64,000 nucleotides of DNA from Sisyra terminalis. Lineage: Eukaryota > Arthropoda > Insecta > Neuroptera > Sisyridae. The stretch spans positions 32,198,449 to 32,262,448 of the forward strand of contig OY292276.1 in NCBI GenBank assembly GCA_958496175.1, in the 5' to 3' direction. Position 1 is the stretch's first letter; each line of letters opens with the position of its first letter. Made by a program: the position numbers and the translations under genes. Below, piece after piece: positions 12,445-23,936 of the stretch. The notes beneath the pieces were generated by a model, which had not been told where the DNA came from, made no database searches, and saw only the letters and a list, made by a program, of their open reading frames with translations.

Positions 12445-13044
12445 TTGGCGATAAAATAAATAATATTCCACAAAAAGCTTCGTCCCTATTGCCCACAATT
12501 TAATTATTATAAATTATAAATAGCTTATTTCTGCAAAACAATATTTTATTTTACGATGATAATGGTTGTTTTTTTAATGTATGTAATTATCCAAACCACC
12601 TTTTTATGCTAGAAAAGATATAAAATTTGCCAAAAAAAAAATAAAACTTTTTTGGAATCCTTTCTTGTATGGGATTTTTATACTTATCAAATACATTACT
12701 CATGATTCAAAAAAATCAAGAAAAAAGAAAATCATTTTTTGGTAATTATTGAAGATTATTTGAAGGTATATTTGAGAAAAAGTGTAGAAAATATCGAAAA
12801 TATGTTCAAAAAGAAACAAAAAATACAAAAAACTAGACATTAAAAATTATCATGAAAATAACATAGTATAATATACTTACGTTAATTTCCTTCATGAAGT
12901 TTTGAAATTTCAATGAGATTTTGTTTCAAATTATCACTACTTCTTTAAAACGTTTAGTGATTTTTTCTAATCATTGGTCCATTTGTGCTTTTAGTAGTCC
13001 TGTCTCTTTTATTTGTTTGTGGTATACATTAATACGTACATAAA

Positions 13045-13145
13045 TGAATAGACTGTGGATATGCGGGGAAATGGAATTAAGAAAAATCAAGAGTGGCATA
13101 CGAAACTCCATCTTCGTGGGCACAGTTGTTATGATAACTAAAGTT
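13045..13145 (+). repeat. Direct repeat D, copy 1
   Basis: Diverged copy of 13633-13733. Shared blocks are 'gaatagac', 'gaaatggaattaagaaaaatc', 'catacgaa', 'gcacagttgttatgataacta'. Foldback F3 lies between the two copies. Confidence 0.6.
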
Positions 13146-13236
13146 ATACTTATATTCGTATCACTTTTATTTTAATTCAAATAATATTTTTAAAATTCAT
13201 TATTATATAAATTCAAAAAAAAAAAATTAATTAATG

Positions 13237-13386
13237 AACAATTGTGTCGTATGACTCAATTTCTTTTTCATTTTATCTATTTCTTTATTTATACATTATA
13301 TATTCATGTTGACAGCCAAAGACTGTTGAAACGTGTTGTACTCAGTAAGGAAGTAAAGAAATAAAGTCATACGACATTAACAATTA
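13237..13386. mobile_element. Small foldback F3 related to F4
   Basis: 'gtcgtatgact' at 13246-13256 and its complement 'agtcatacgac' near the right end define about 150 bp. Its minus strand shares the order 'gact..atttctt', '(c)acgtttcaacagt', 'ggctgtca' with the left arm of F4 at 35.9 kb, so the two belong to one family. The hairpin 'acagccaaagactgt' followed by GAAACG (13328-13333) keeps the second half of the hammerhead-like module. The CTGATGA half is degenerate. Confidence 0.55.
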
Positions 13387-13632
13387 CTCATTATTTTATT
13401 AATTATGGCCTGGAAATAATGAATTAAATAGTTAAAATAATAGTTTATTTGTTGCTCGGAAACGAAAACCTAATTTAAACAACTTGAAAACACAAAAATT
13501 ATTGGTTTTAAATAACACATACACTATCTTGCGTAATTTATTTCGTTAATATTTTAGATATAGCAGAATTTACCCAATTGAGCGCATTCACGGTTATACA
13601 TTGTTTAGTTCAGTTCCATTGATATACAATTA

Positions 13633-13733
13633 GGAATAGACACTTATATGCCATGAAATAGAAATGAGAAAAATCTTGTGTGATATACGAAGCGCCGTTT
13701 GAATAGACACAGTTTTTATAGTAACTAAAAACA
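13633..13733 (+). repeat. Direct repeat D, copy 2
   Basis: The second copy of the ~100-bp repeat at 13045-13145, in the same orientation about 590 bp downstream. Confidence 0.6.
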
Positions 13734-13739
13734 ACAGCT

Positions 13740-14766
13740 GACAATTGAGTGCTGATAAGCGCTAGCTTACACAAATAAGCGCTTGCATTTTATTTGTTTC
13801 GTTTACTTCATTTGCTCATACCAGAGAAAAGAGACTTAGTCTCTTTTAGAGATAAGTTTCTTTTCCAATGCTTCCAACTCAGACGCTGTTGTATCTTGTT
13901 TAGTTCAGTTCAGTTCAAATTTTTGCTTATGTAGACGGCGCAGTTGCTTCTAGTACTGCTTTTCGTACAGTACTTTTCTGTACAGTGCGCTAACCATTTC
14001 AACAGACCAGTGATAGTATATGTATATATTCACTTGCTCTTACAGAAAAACTTTCCGATGTAATTTTTGAAACGTTATTTATTACAGAAAGTTGTTCTTA
14101 TAATTACGATATTGTAACATTAAAATTCAAATCTTCATGGTAAATTTTAAAAGAGAATAATGTAAAATCTAATTTTTGCTGTAGTTTTTTTCTTGTTTAT
14201 GAACGCAAAATTAATATATAAAATTATTATCCTTAAAACCGAATCACTTAAATTAAAATTTAATAGACGCAAACGTTTATGTGTCGAGGTATTAGTTATT
14301 TCTCACATCATCCCTCAAGAGAACAAATTCCCCATATAATTATAACCTAACCACTTTGAAAAAGACTCCTTTTAAAAGGATGAAAAAGGAATTAAAATAG
14401 ATGGGAAAGGTTCATGTGGACAAAGAGTTGTAAAAAATAAAACAAAAATACTTTCAACTAGGAACATTTTAATTTTCCTCATAGCATTCACATGATTTAC
14501 GATATCACTTAAATCATAATTAAAGCTCTACAAACAGACCTGTGTAAATATTACATAGATGAATGTTACATTTAACAAGCCCAAACCGGGTAAATTAAAA
14601 TACAAGCTAAAGACATTTTAATCGTTTTAACTTTTAAATTAAAGGAAACAGAGGCTAAAGCCAATGGGATTGGTACGAGCCTATGCAAAAGCCGTACAAA
14701 GTATAAAGACATAAGGATTTAAAACGGCACTGGGTATCGTACACGCATTAAAATATATACAAATGC

Positions 14767-14768
<2 letters not shown>
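13740..14768. other. Non-coding stretch
   Basis: No coding frame. 'ttgtttagttcagttc' occurs at about 13603 and again at about 13898, which may extend the local duplication that produced repeat D. Confidence 0.4.

Positions 14769-14837
<69 letters not shown>
14769..14837. repeat. (AT)n microsatellite
   Basis: About 68 bp of perfect alternating A and T. The 'YIYIYI' protein frame across it is an artefact. Confidence 0.97.
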
Positions 14838-14840
<3 letters not shown>

Positions 14841-16280
14841 GGAACAGTGAAGATAGACAGACATTTAATACATTTTGATACCGTCTCTACTTTATTAGAT
14901 AAAATACTGTCTTGAATGATATCAAATGTATAAAATGTGTATGTATGAGTTAGCTGTACCAAGAAGAGTTCCCTTGTCTCCCATTTCGTTTACAGCATCC
15001 CGCAGGAGTAGCAACAACTAAAGCTACGTTAGCTCACTATATGTGGCTACGATTCCATTTGTTATCGTTTAACAAAAGTAAATTATACATAAAATGTACG
15101 AGTCCTTACGATTATGGTCTAATTGTACAAAACGGGCGTTAATAAAACGAGCCTTTATCCATGCAAATAATAACCGGAAATTATGTCTGCTTATGGTTTG
15201 CCTGTGCGAAGAAATTTCCAGCTTTGACTCTCTCACTCTTATTCGTTACCTTACCATTTGATTTACCTTGGTAGAAATATTTTCATTTTGAACATTTTTT
15301 TTTATCCTTACATGGCTAGAACCTAAAATTTTAATGTTTTATTTGTTCATTTAATAATAGGGGGTTAATTGTATAAATTTGGCAGTGGTTGATTTTTATT
15401 AATTTATTATAAAAAAGCATGAAAACCAAATAAGTTTTTCATTGATCATCAATATAATAGAAATTGTGTTAAACTCCGCATAGGTAATATGGAACCACAT
15501 TTATTTGTAATTAAAAACTATTTGGAAGTTCCAATGAGTTTTAATTGAAAAAATGACTAAAATTCTCTAAAAATACATTTTCACATTGTTATAATATCAT
15601 CTATCAAATAAAATATTTGATGAAATAGTTGACTACACTGAATGAATTTAATTTAAAAATAGTTTTTAAATACACTTACCACAGTTTTATTATGTTTTAA
15701 TCAAATGAAATAGTATCATTGTTTTTTGCTAATTTGTTATTGATTTCTTTTTATTAAATTTGGTTTGACTTCTAAAATATATTGGCGTCTGTGCTATTGT
15801 GTGGTTTAACAAAACAACCTACGTTTCATAGTTTTCTCTTATGAAATTAAATATTATGATAATCTATGTCGATACTAATCTGGAGTTTAACTATTTAGCT
15901 AAGATGATTAAAATTAGTGAATGTGATGTTCAAAAATTAAAATCAGCCAATTTATTCACGAAAACTGATCAAAGTATTTAATAGTAATTTTGCTTTTTTG
16001 TAGCAGAAAAAATCTAATAAATAGTTCTTGTGTTAGGTTTTAGTGTTAATTATATTTTATTGTCGGATTAAATAACTTAGAATAACGGAAACATTTAATA
16101 TAGAATGTTATATTATAAATTATTTTAAAATCAATAAAATCGACGAAAACTTAAAGAAAAATTAAAAGCAATTGTAGTTGAGTATTTCTTTGACTTTGAA
16201 CTTGGACTCTGAGGAATAAATAAAGAAAATATCTAGAATACATTGAAATGTGGTGTTAGAAAAAAGACTAAATTAAGTAA
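14838..16280. other. Non-coding stretch
   Basis: 14840-15260 is somewhat richer in G+C and unique in the window. The rest is AT-rich. No gene or element was recognised. Confidence 0.45.
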
Positions 16281-16292
16281 ATCGGTTATGGA

Positions 16293-16670
16293 GTGAAGAA
16301 GCACCATCAAAGGGTGGTTTTATACTTGTCGTTTTTTCTTGTGGAGAAACACCAAGAAGCAAAAACGTTAAAAATTATGATAAATCCTTTTCAAAGTCTA
16401 TTTGTTGAAATACTGAATTTAAGTAGATCCCCAGTCAAGTCGCTGACAAATCGAATAACTGGTCACTGTAACCATAGAAAGCATCTTTACACAACTAAGG
16501 TACTGTTCTCAATATAAGAGCTGAATATGAAACGATTTTTCATATTCTATTGCATTGCAGCATTGTCTATATAGCGACTTAAAGAGCTGGAGGTTTCCAT
16601 CTCAGTGCTGAACTAGATTAACAGCTTCTTGTTCGCTGGTTGCTGAAATATATTCGGCTTACAATAAGTT
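16293..16670 (+). pseudogene. LINE remnant, RNase H C-terminal region (R1/LOA-like)
   Basis: Frame 16293-16517 contains a KHQEAKTL block, then LSRSPVKSLT and ITGHCNHRKHL. This is the conserved LSR...LTGHC.L..HL tail found after the RNase H domain in many LINEs of the R1/LOA/I group. After a stop and frame change, the next frame gives AEYETIFHILLHC, matching the E.ET..HiL..C motif, and later LLVRWLLKYIRL, matching the final leucine/phenylalanine-rich 'kFI' tail. Two in-frame stops and at least one shift show that it is dead. No endonuclease or RT part is visible upstream, as expected for a 5'-truncated copy. It is a different lineage from the Jockey element at 38.8-43.1 kb, which has no RNase H. 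Confidence 0.6.
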
Positions 16671-19600
16671 AAATAGAGACCCGGAAAATCCAATTAGTCT
16701 AAGGCTTCAGTGTTGAGGTTCTCCAAACCTCATCTTTGTAAACTGTAGGAAAATATAATAATAATTGGACTAGCTAACAAGACTAAATAAATTAAGAAAA
16801 TGCGACGAGTAACAAGCAACGAAAGATCAATATTGTGGTAACAAAAAAGAAAACTCCCTTAAATGTCACATCCTCAGAAAAAAGAGCTCAAATTGAATGC
16901 AGGAAAAGGATAACAGAAAGAACCATTGAAAAATATAGAAGTATTGGAATCTTAATTCTATTAAAACGACAAGTAGACTACCTTGGACTTAAGAATCTTA
17001 CCAGAAATAAAAAACGCTGAAAAGAGAAATACAATCCTACGGAGAACCAAACCATTAAACAGAAAGCCGCAAAAGACACATGAAAAGGGTGAAATCTAAC
17101 TTAAGTCCAGCCAAAAAATTTTACACAACTTTATCGACATTTATTATGTATTCTATGAATATTGAAAATGTTTTGGTATTTATATTTTCAAATTTGAATT
17201 TTCATAACCATGTCGAAAAGAAACGAAGAATAATTACGAGAAGAAACTATTTTATAGTTATTTATTACTACTTTATGACTACTAGAGCGTTAAACGACTC
17301 TAGGCCTCTAAAAAAATCATAAATTTACAAAGAATACCAATACCAATGGTAGTAAATGCTCAATGATATGAACTAGTGGCCATCTTGACCATTTGTTCAC
17401 CTTTAATTCAGAATCATTACATTATCATTATGTAAATAGTGACAGGTATATGTATATCATAATATGTCCTTATGTCCATGTTTTTGTACTTTTTCGTTTA
17501 TCCATTACTTTATTTCAAGACAATTTGGGGCAAATTCGATGCTTTAGGACTAAAAAAGAATTTTCAAAAATCAGAAGAAAATTTGATAATTCGAAATGCT
17601 GAAAAATTATCTTAATCAACTTGTAATTAGCAATGAGATTATAGATATCATAATATTTAGACAGCAGTTAGACGAGGTTAAAATAAGAATCCATGAATCC
17701 ATTATCAAACCTTAGCTTCTGAAGTATTAACAGTTATACAAGAAAAGCTGGTCTACAAAAATTGAAACGATTATTTTATCAAAATATATGTGGTATTTGT
17801 CAGAAATCCAATGAATCGAATGCATCAATTTGGAACACTATTCTATAAATTTTTAAAAAGTTCACAGAAAGGTTAAAAAAATTATGGAAATCGTTATGCA
17901 GTTTTAAAGAATAAGGCTGTACTACTGTATTTTGTGTAGTATATAGTACCATTTTCAAATTAAACTAAAATTTATTTTAAATAAAATATTAAGCTGCTAC
18001 ATATTACTATAGGTTGTATGTAATAATTTGTATTGGAAGAATAATTTTTATTCATAATTTTGAAATATGTTTCAATTTGTCTACAATACAGAAAGCTACA
18101 CCAAATTTCAACATTTGTTGTACTTAAATTACATTTTTGCTAAATAATCTGATAAGTTATTGTATATGAAAATATTTTATTTAATTTAAAAAAAAATCCA
18201 ATAAGTACCAGCATTTTCGTTTTTCATTTTTTAACTGGTAGTTTGAAAATTAATTATATTCCATACCATATGAGAGAGATAAAACTCATTCATTGGTAAA
18301 TTTCAATTTTCGTTAGCATCCAATTATTGAAAAAATAATTTTTCATTGTATATCCAGTTGCGATCTAAAATGATACTGTACTACAAAATCATTATCTTTG
18401 GGGAAAAAAATGATAAATCGAATTTTTACAGTCGAATAATCCAAAACAAATGAAGCAAAAAAAATAATAATTAATTTTGTTTAAAATTTTATGTGAAAAG
18501 TCAATTTTCGCATCTTGAACAATACCAAAAACTCAATTTGCAAACAAAGTAATTATTACATTCGTATATATGTTTTAATTGAGTTTGTCAAAATAGAATT
18601 AATTGCCCTTCCACCGGTGGTGCTTTGTATACAACCACTAGATTATTATTATTTATAGTGGAGAAGCAGTTGATTTAATGATGTTTACTATTAACGTGAA
18701 TAATTAAGATATTTATGAAGATGTTACAGAGCCTACTCGAAAATTGGATTAATAATAATTTTCACCATGGGGGAGAAATAGACTTGACTTATATTCATAA
18801 TTAATTTATTTCTCAACACTAAAAGTCTCTTTGCATGTGAAAATTAATTTTAATGCTTCTTCTTTCTTCCTCTGTCCTTATTTTTCATTAAAATTTTAGC
18901 TTTAAAAACAACAAAGTTCATTAAACGTTTCAAACTTTCAACATTAAGTTACTAAAAAATAAATTTCCGGTCATTTAAATTGGATTTATTATTCCGTATT
19001 TTGCTTCAAAAATCTCCCATAACTTACATTAAACGAAATACTTGCCATAACTCTGAATAGTGTATATTTTACTTTAACTCCTATTTACAGGTTTACATCT
19101 CTTTAAAATGTGATACGAGGAAATAATTCTCCATATGTACCTCAAATGAAAACACAATTATATTCTTACTTAATGATAAAAATAAAAAAAATAATTTAAA
19201 TTTTTCCTTATTTTTATAATTAACTTTTAATATGGTCTTTTCTTTCGACTATAATTTTAAACATTTGAATTTATGTTAAGTTTTTTATATATTTCATTTT
19301 TTAATGGAAATAAAAAAGAGATAGAATTTTAAAAATGTGCCCTCCTGTGACAAAGACAACAATTCGGGCATGGCTTAGTTATTTTTTCGGCCACTAGCAG
19401 CCTTTTGTCGCTAAGAAACTTAGCTTATTGAATTTTTATTGGATGTTCACATTTTTTGTATTGTTATTCAGACTGAAACCAATACTCTCAAAACATTACA
19501 CTTCCGTTCTTTATATACTTTAATACCTTCAATGTAAAATAAATTTATTATTACTTACTTCCACTTATGTTAAGAAAACAAATTTCCAGGCACAATAAAT

Positions 19601-19800
19601 CCCTTTTGAATAATATGAAAATTTATTAGCACTGATATTCATACTTGTAACACTAAAACTAATACCACTAAAACTCTCTGCACTGTGTTTTTTCGTGGTT
19701 GACTTTACAATACAGTGATTCGTTCCCTTATCACTTATACTACTTATCATACTACATGGGAAAAAATTCAATCACTACATTTAAGGGTATTTTGGAGGAA
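16671..19800. other. Non-coding stretch
   Basis: About 3.1 kb without a supportable element. Frames at 16835-17020, 17080-17322 and 17393-17602 have lysine-, asparagine- and tyrosine-rich compositions typical of AT-rich non-coding DNA. Confidence 0.45.
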
Positions 19801-19804
19801 TATC

Positions 19805-20590
19805 AAAATGCTACCAGTAACTAAAAATTTAGGAGAATATTTTTTATTCAGTACAAAACCAATTATAAAATTTTAAAGCAATTCACTAAGTCGTTAAAAA
19901 TGTATAGCAATTTAAAAATACTATGATTTTACATGTAATCTTATGGAGATTCGGTAATCAAAGAGTCTAAATTTATTTGTATGAACAGTTTAGAAACAAA
20001 CCAAAAATATAGTTTTTACTTAATAAATTAATAAGTGTATATGAAAATGCGGCAACACTGTCGGCTGCAGAGACGAACCGTCTTGTATATAAAACAAGCT
20101 ATTTTAGTACATTTGGTTAGATAAAAATGCAAATAAATTAAAGAGACATATTAAAGTTGCCAACGCTTCTAGCTTATAAATTCGACAGCATTATCACGTT
20201 TTCATTATTTTATATAATGTTGAGTTATTAATTTAATTTTTAGTTTTTAGTGATAATTGCCTTCAAAATTTGCTAATTTAATTTTTTATTTAAGATTTGA
20301 TCATATTAAAAAAGTCTACATTCGTAACTTATGAGCACCAAAGCAATAAAATTTTGAATTGTTAAGTTGCAATCATTAAGAATTATCCCAGAAATTAATT
20401 AAGAATTTTTGATTTTTCATATATTGTTTAAAATTTTGGGTAAAATTTCCGATTTTTTCTTAAACTATGTACAGTGTTTAAAGTATCGATCTATTTATTC
20501 GCCTCATGGTATGTTATACGACGTAATTATTCACGAATTTATATTTTTTTGTATTTTTGTCTCCCATTGTAACTCCTAACATCCTTAACC
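19805..20590 (+). repeat. Unclassified dispersed repeat R-A, copy B
   Basis: Begins with 'aaaatgctaccag', as copy C does at 31901. It keeps 'ttttacatgtaatcttatgg', 'taataagtgtat', 'tgcggcaacactgtcg', 'gttatcacgtt'-like, 'tctacattcgtaactta' and 'cacgaatttatattttt' in the same order as copies A and C. Confidence 0.75.
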
Positions 20591-22056
20591 AACTAATGAT
20601 AGAAAATAAGCTTTCAATTAAAAAAACATATTTTTTGTAATTTTCGTAATAAAAATATCTCTTCAAAATTCTTCTAAAAATAATTTTATATTGACAAGTC
20701 GCTGTTGCTTTTTAATATCTCACCTATATATTTGAAACGCCAAAGCGTACAGCATTAAAATGAACAACAAAACCCGTTGAACATAACTGAAAACTTATAA
20801 TGCGCAATTTCTGTGTTGTCACGCTCGATTTCTTTATGTTATTTTTTCTTTACTAAAAATTCAGCCGTCACGTTGTCATTAAATTTTCAGTTCAAAAGAT
20901 ATCACACATATGTACATTCAATAACCTGCACTCGCATTTCTATTAGATATGTTTTCTAGGCAAAAAGTTTGTCGCGAAAAAAGTTTTTAGAGCGAAAATA
21001 TTTCAATATTGATAGTAAATTGTATAGATAGAACAAATAAATAGTCTGATATCGGAAAAAAACCCTCGTTCCAATCTCGAAACGAGAAGTGAAAATCCAA
21101 CGACTCCCAACCCGAAAAGTATTTACATAACAGAAATGTATTTACATTAGCCGAGAGCCTAAGTCTACGAGAGATACATAAATTCCGGTAGCGCAATGCG
21201 ACTCAAGCACGCTTTCCGGTTGCTTCAACGTAGGATAATCCTCAATGTTACAGAAGTCATGAGTGTAATCGTCTATGTACAAGAGAACGCGGCGTGGCTA
21301 CCAACTCACTCCTTTTATTTGAAACTCCTATCATCTCTCTATTCACATGTGACCCTACAAGTGATAAAAAGAAAAATGAAGGAATACACATACTCTCACA
21401 TATGTATATGAGCACACACAAATAAACGTCATAATGTGCCGAAAACGACGACGGAGAATCAAGAGAGCATTTTAGACAATTTTATATTGAAACCTCCTCC
21501 ATGCCCCCATTACATCCCCATTTCTTCATTGTTTACCAAACAGTTTAATACAAATCTCAACATTTTTATTCTATACCACGTTTACTTTTTGTCTCCGCTA
21601 TTAAGGGTTCATTCTCATAAAAGTCGAAAACTTCTTTTACGTAAACATATACCCAAATGATTTAATAGTAAACAAAGACTTAGCATAGAAATATGATATC
21701 AACTAATCTGGCAGATCGTCTTCAATCTTATCATTAGTCATTCATCATTAGTTTTCTATTTCAATCAGTCCGAATTGAGTTGAAATTATTCACAATTTTA
21801 TGGATAATAATAATATAATACTGAAGAAACCTTTAGGTTCCATCCTAACGGAGAGTATTACGAATAAAGAGCAGCTGCTTTAACTACAACGAAATGCAAT
21901 TTTGGTGGAGAAGAAAGAGTGAACGAGATCTGTTGAACTTAGTAGTTCAAATACAACGCAATTTGTAATAACCATGGAATGGATGCGGTTGGAGTGAGAG
22001 AAATTATTTTTTCTGATGGTAAAGAAAAGCTAACTGAATTATTCATTTCAAACGAG
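20591..22056. other. Non-coding stretch
   Basis: Mixed composition. 20900-21700 is less AT-biased, with short frames on both strands (20987-21196, 21196-21411, 21436-21660), none with a recognisable motif. No repeat match was seen. Confidence 0.4.
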
Positions 22057-22445
22057 TATATTGGCTCATGGGCAGAGAGTCAAAAGTGGTAAAAGAAAAT
22101 AAAATCCTCTTCTACAAGGCAATCATAATTCCAATATAGTCCTATGGATTGGAACTATGGGTTTGTGCTACTAAATCCTTTACCGCGATGCTTCAAAAAG
22201 CCCTTTCCAAAATTCTACGTGCAATTGCAGACGCGCTATGGTATGTTTCAAATGAAACCCTTCTGTATAACTTAAAAATAAGGACTATTTATAGCAAGAT
22301 GCTGATAATCAAAAAGTGAGGCCCACTATGAAAGACTTACAAACCATACCAACCCAATAATAATCTCTACTGAATAAAAAAGGCCAAAAGGACTCAAAAA
22401 AGGGATACCAGATGAATTAATGAATACGCCACACTGATCCAAGTA
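22057..22445 (+). pseudogene. Jockey-clade LINE remnant, C-terminal part of ORF2
   Basis: The frame from 22057 reads VYWLMGRESK, then ENKILFYKAI, then IPI-stop-SYGLELW, then LQKALSKILRAI, DALWYVSNET and LYNLKIRTIY. This is the well-conserved region after the RT palm in Jockey-clade ORF2 (usual form: LLYK.i..P.WtYG.qLW....LQr.qsk.LR.i..apWYv.N). Past a stop it shifts frame to EAHYERLTNHTNP and later KKGIPDEL, matching the terminal Y..RL..HpN and kR..P.dL motifs. Stops and frameshifts mark it as dead. The wording differs clearly from the fuller Jockey element near 39 kb, so it represents a second lineage. Confidence 0.8.
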
Positions 22446-23297
22446 AGAAAGAACTTCGCTGGGAGTTCCTTCATCAAACCACTATTACCACCAGAAAATT
22501 GGGTCAAAGTTAGAAGTACATGAGAAAAAAATATTCTTATTGTGAGAGATAAAGCACACATATTGAATGTCGCAAAATAGACATGTTAAATTTGTGGTCC
22601 ACCGCACAATACAATTTATTTTATGCACTCTTTTATTGTTATATTTAACACTTATGAATTTACAATTAATAATCGTTTATCTCAGTGTTTAACTAGTCAC
22701 TTGCAATTAACTTGTTAACTCACTAACTTACTACTGTTTGTCAACTCCTTATATAATATGAACTCAAAACTTCTGGCACTTTCTCTTTCTAAATAGTTCA
22801 ATTCCAGGCGAACCCAGAAAGCCTAGATTTAGAACACTCCAGAACATGTCTCATTCTATTCCATTGTTCCTTTTATTATCATTCTATTTACTATTGACAG
22901 AGTACGCCCGCAAAAAATCCATATTACTAAACACTTGGTGCTCGGCGGGAACTCAGACATCAGATCACATACACATAAAGATTTATATCTCTTCAGATCA
23001 AATCTTAAGTCCGCAACAATATTTTGCTGTCAACAATATTCATCCCTAAACATACTGCATTCAAACAAAATTTAAAAAAATAAAAGTGAAAGTGAAACAA
23101 TTACTCCCATCTAAAGAATCTTGCTTGAATTATCAAAGGAAGAATTCAAAAAAGCCGAAAACTTGTATAAAACAGAATATAAATGTATTGATAAACAATA
23201 AAAGATTCACTCGAAATTAAATACTTTTGAATGCCCTCAATATTGTCCATTTAAGTATTTGAACTTTCAAACTTAACGATATATATTTTTTTAATTG
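22446..23297. other. Non-coding stretch
   Basis: May include the 3' untranslated end of the LINE remnant just upstream, but no poly-A boundary is evident. The frame at 22846-23049 has no recognised motif. Confidence 0.4.
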
Positions 23298-23457
23298 TTT
23301 ATAACCGTTGCTATATAATTACTAAGGTCTTTCGCGACTCTAGGGTTAGTAAAAATCCGTATTCGAGAAATATAAAAAATTTGTTCGAATCGAGGATCGA
23401 ACCGAACACCTATCAGCTTTGAAGCGAAAACCATGACCACTCGGCCACCAGTAGACT
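23298..23457 (-). repeat. SINE family S, copy 2
   Basis: On the minus strand: head with 'ggtggccgagtggtc', B box 'cggttcgatcc', body with 'cgagaa'-type and 'ctagagtcgcg' blocks, ending near 'agcaacggttat'. Essentially full length, about 160 bp. Confidence 0.75.
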
Positions 23458-23885
23458 GACAAATTTATTATTCTTTATTTTTAGAAAAGAAATAGTTTTA
23501 GTGTTCAAAATTATTATTAATCACAGAGACCAAAGTAAAATTATATGGTCATTTCTAAGAGCTGGGTGATATATGAGAAATGACATCAGTCAGCGGAACT
23601 TTAACGTTAAAGACATCATTCCATTTATTAAAAACCTGGCAAGTAGATATGCAAAAAAGTTAAAATTAAACCTCAATAGTAGAGCCTTGGGAACACTTAA
23701 TGATCCCCCCCCCTTCCACAAGAAACCAAAAACGGGCATTTTAATATTTTTTATTTTTTTTAAATTTAAACTAATTTTAACGAAACTGATATGCAGTTTT
23801 ATTTTTTATCTTATTTAAATTTTTGTTTTATAGTTATTAAATTTTAATTATTCCCTTCTGGTCAAAGGAGTAAAAATACATTTAA

Positions 23886-23936
23886 TAGCTGGCCTAACGT
23901 AAGCTAGGGACCCTACAAGTTCAATTCCTAGTAAAC
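23886..23936 (+). repeat. Possible second tRNA-like fragment
   Basis: 'gctggcctaacg' followed about 30 bp later by 'agttcaattcc', which fits a pol III B box. No acceptor stem pairing is visible and it is not a copy of SINE family S. It could be a degraded tRNA-derived sequence or chance. Confidence 0.2.

Larger units (their letters stand above)
11815..12510. mobile_element. Foldback element F2 with ~200-bp arms and hammerhead-like motif in both arms
   Basis: The left arm 11815-12014 and right arm 12304-12510 are near-perfect reverse complements. The outermost ~100 bp are almost identical, including 'gggcaatagggacgaagctt' (one side) and its complement. The centre (12015-12303) is unique AT-rich DNA with an (AT)n run. 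Each arm carries, reading toward the outside, CTGAAGA-A-GTCA-loop-TGAC-GAAACG. 'ttataaatagc' occurs just outside both ends (11774-11784 and 12515-12525) and may be a target duplication. There is no transposase or reverse transcriptase frame, so the element is non-autonomous. Confidence 0.8.

Noticed and set aside
14681..14962. 93-codon frame with a YIYIYI run
   Set aside because: It translates the (AT)n microsatellite.
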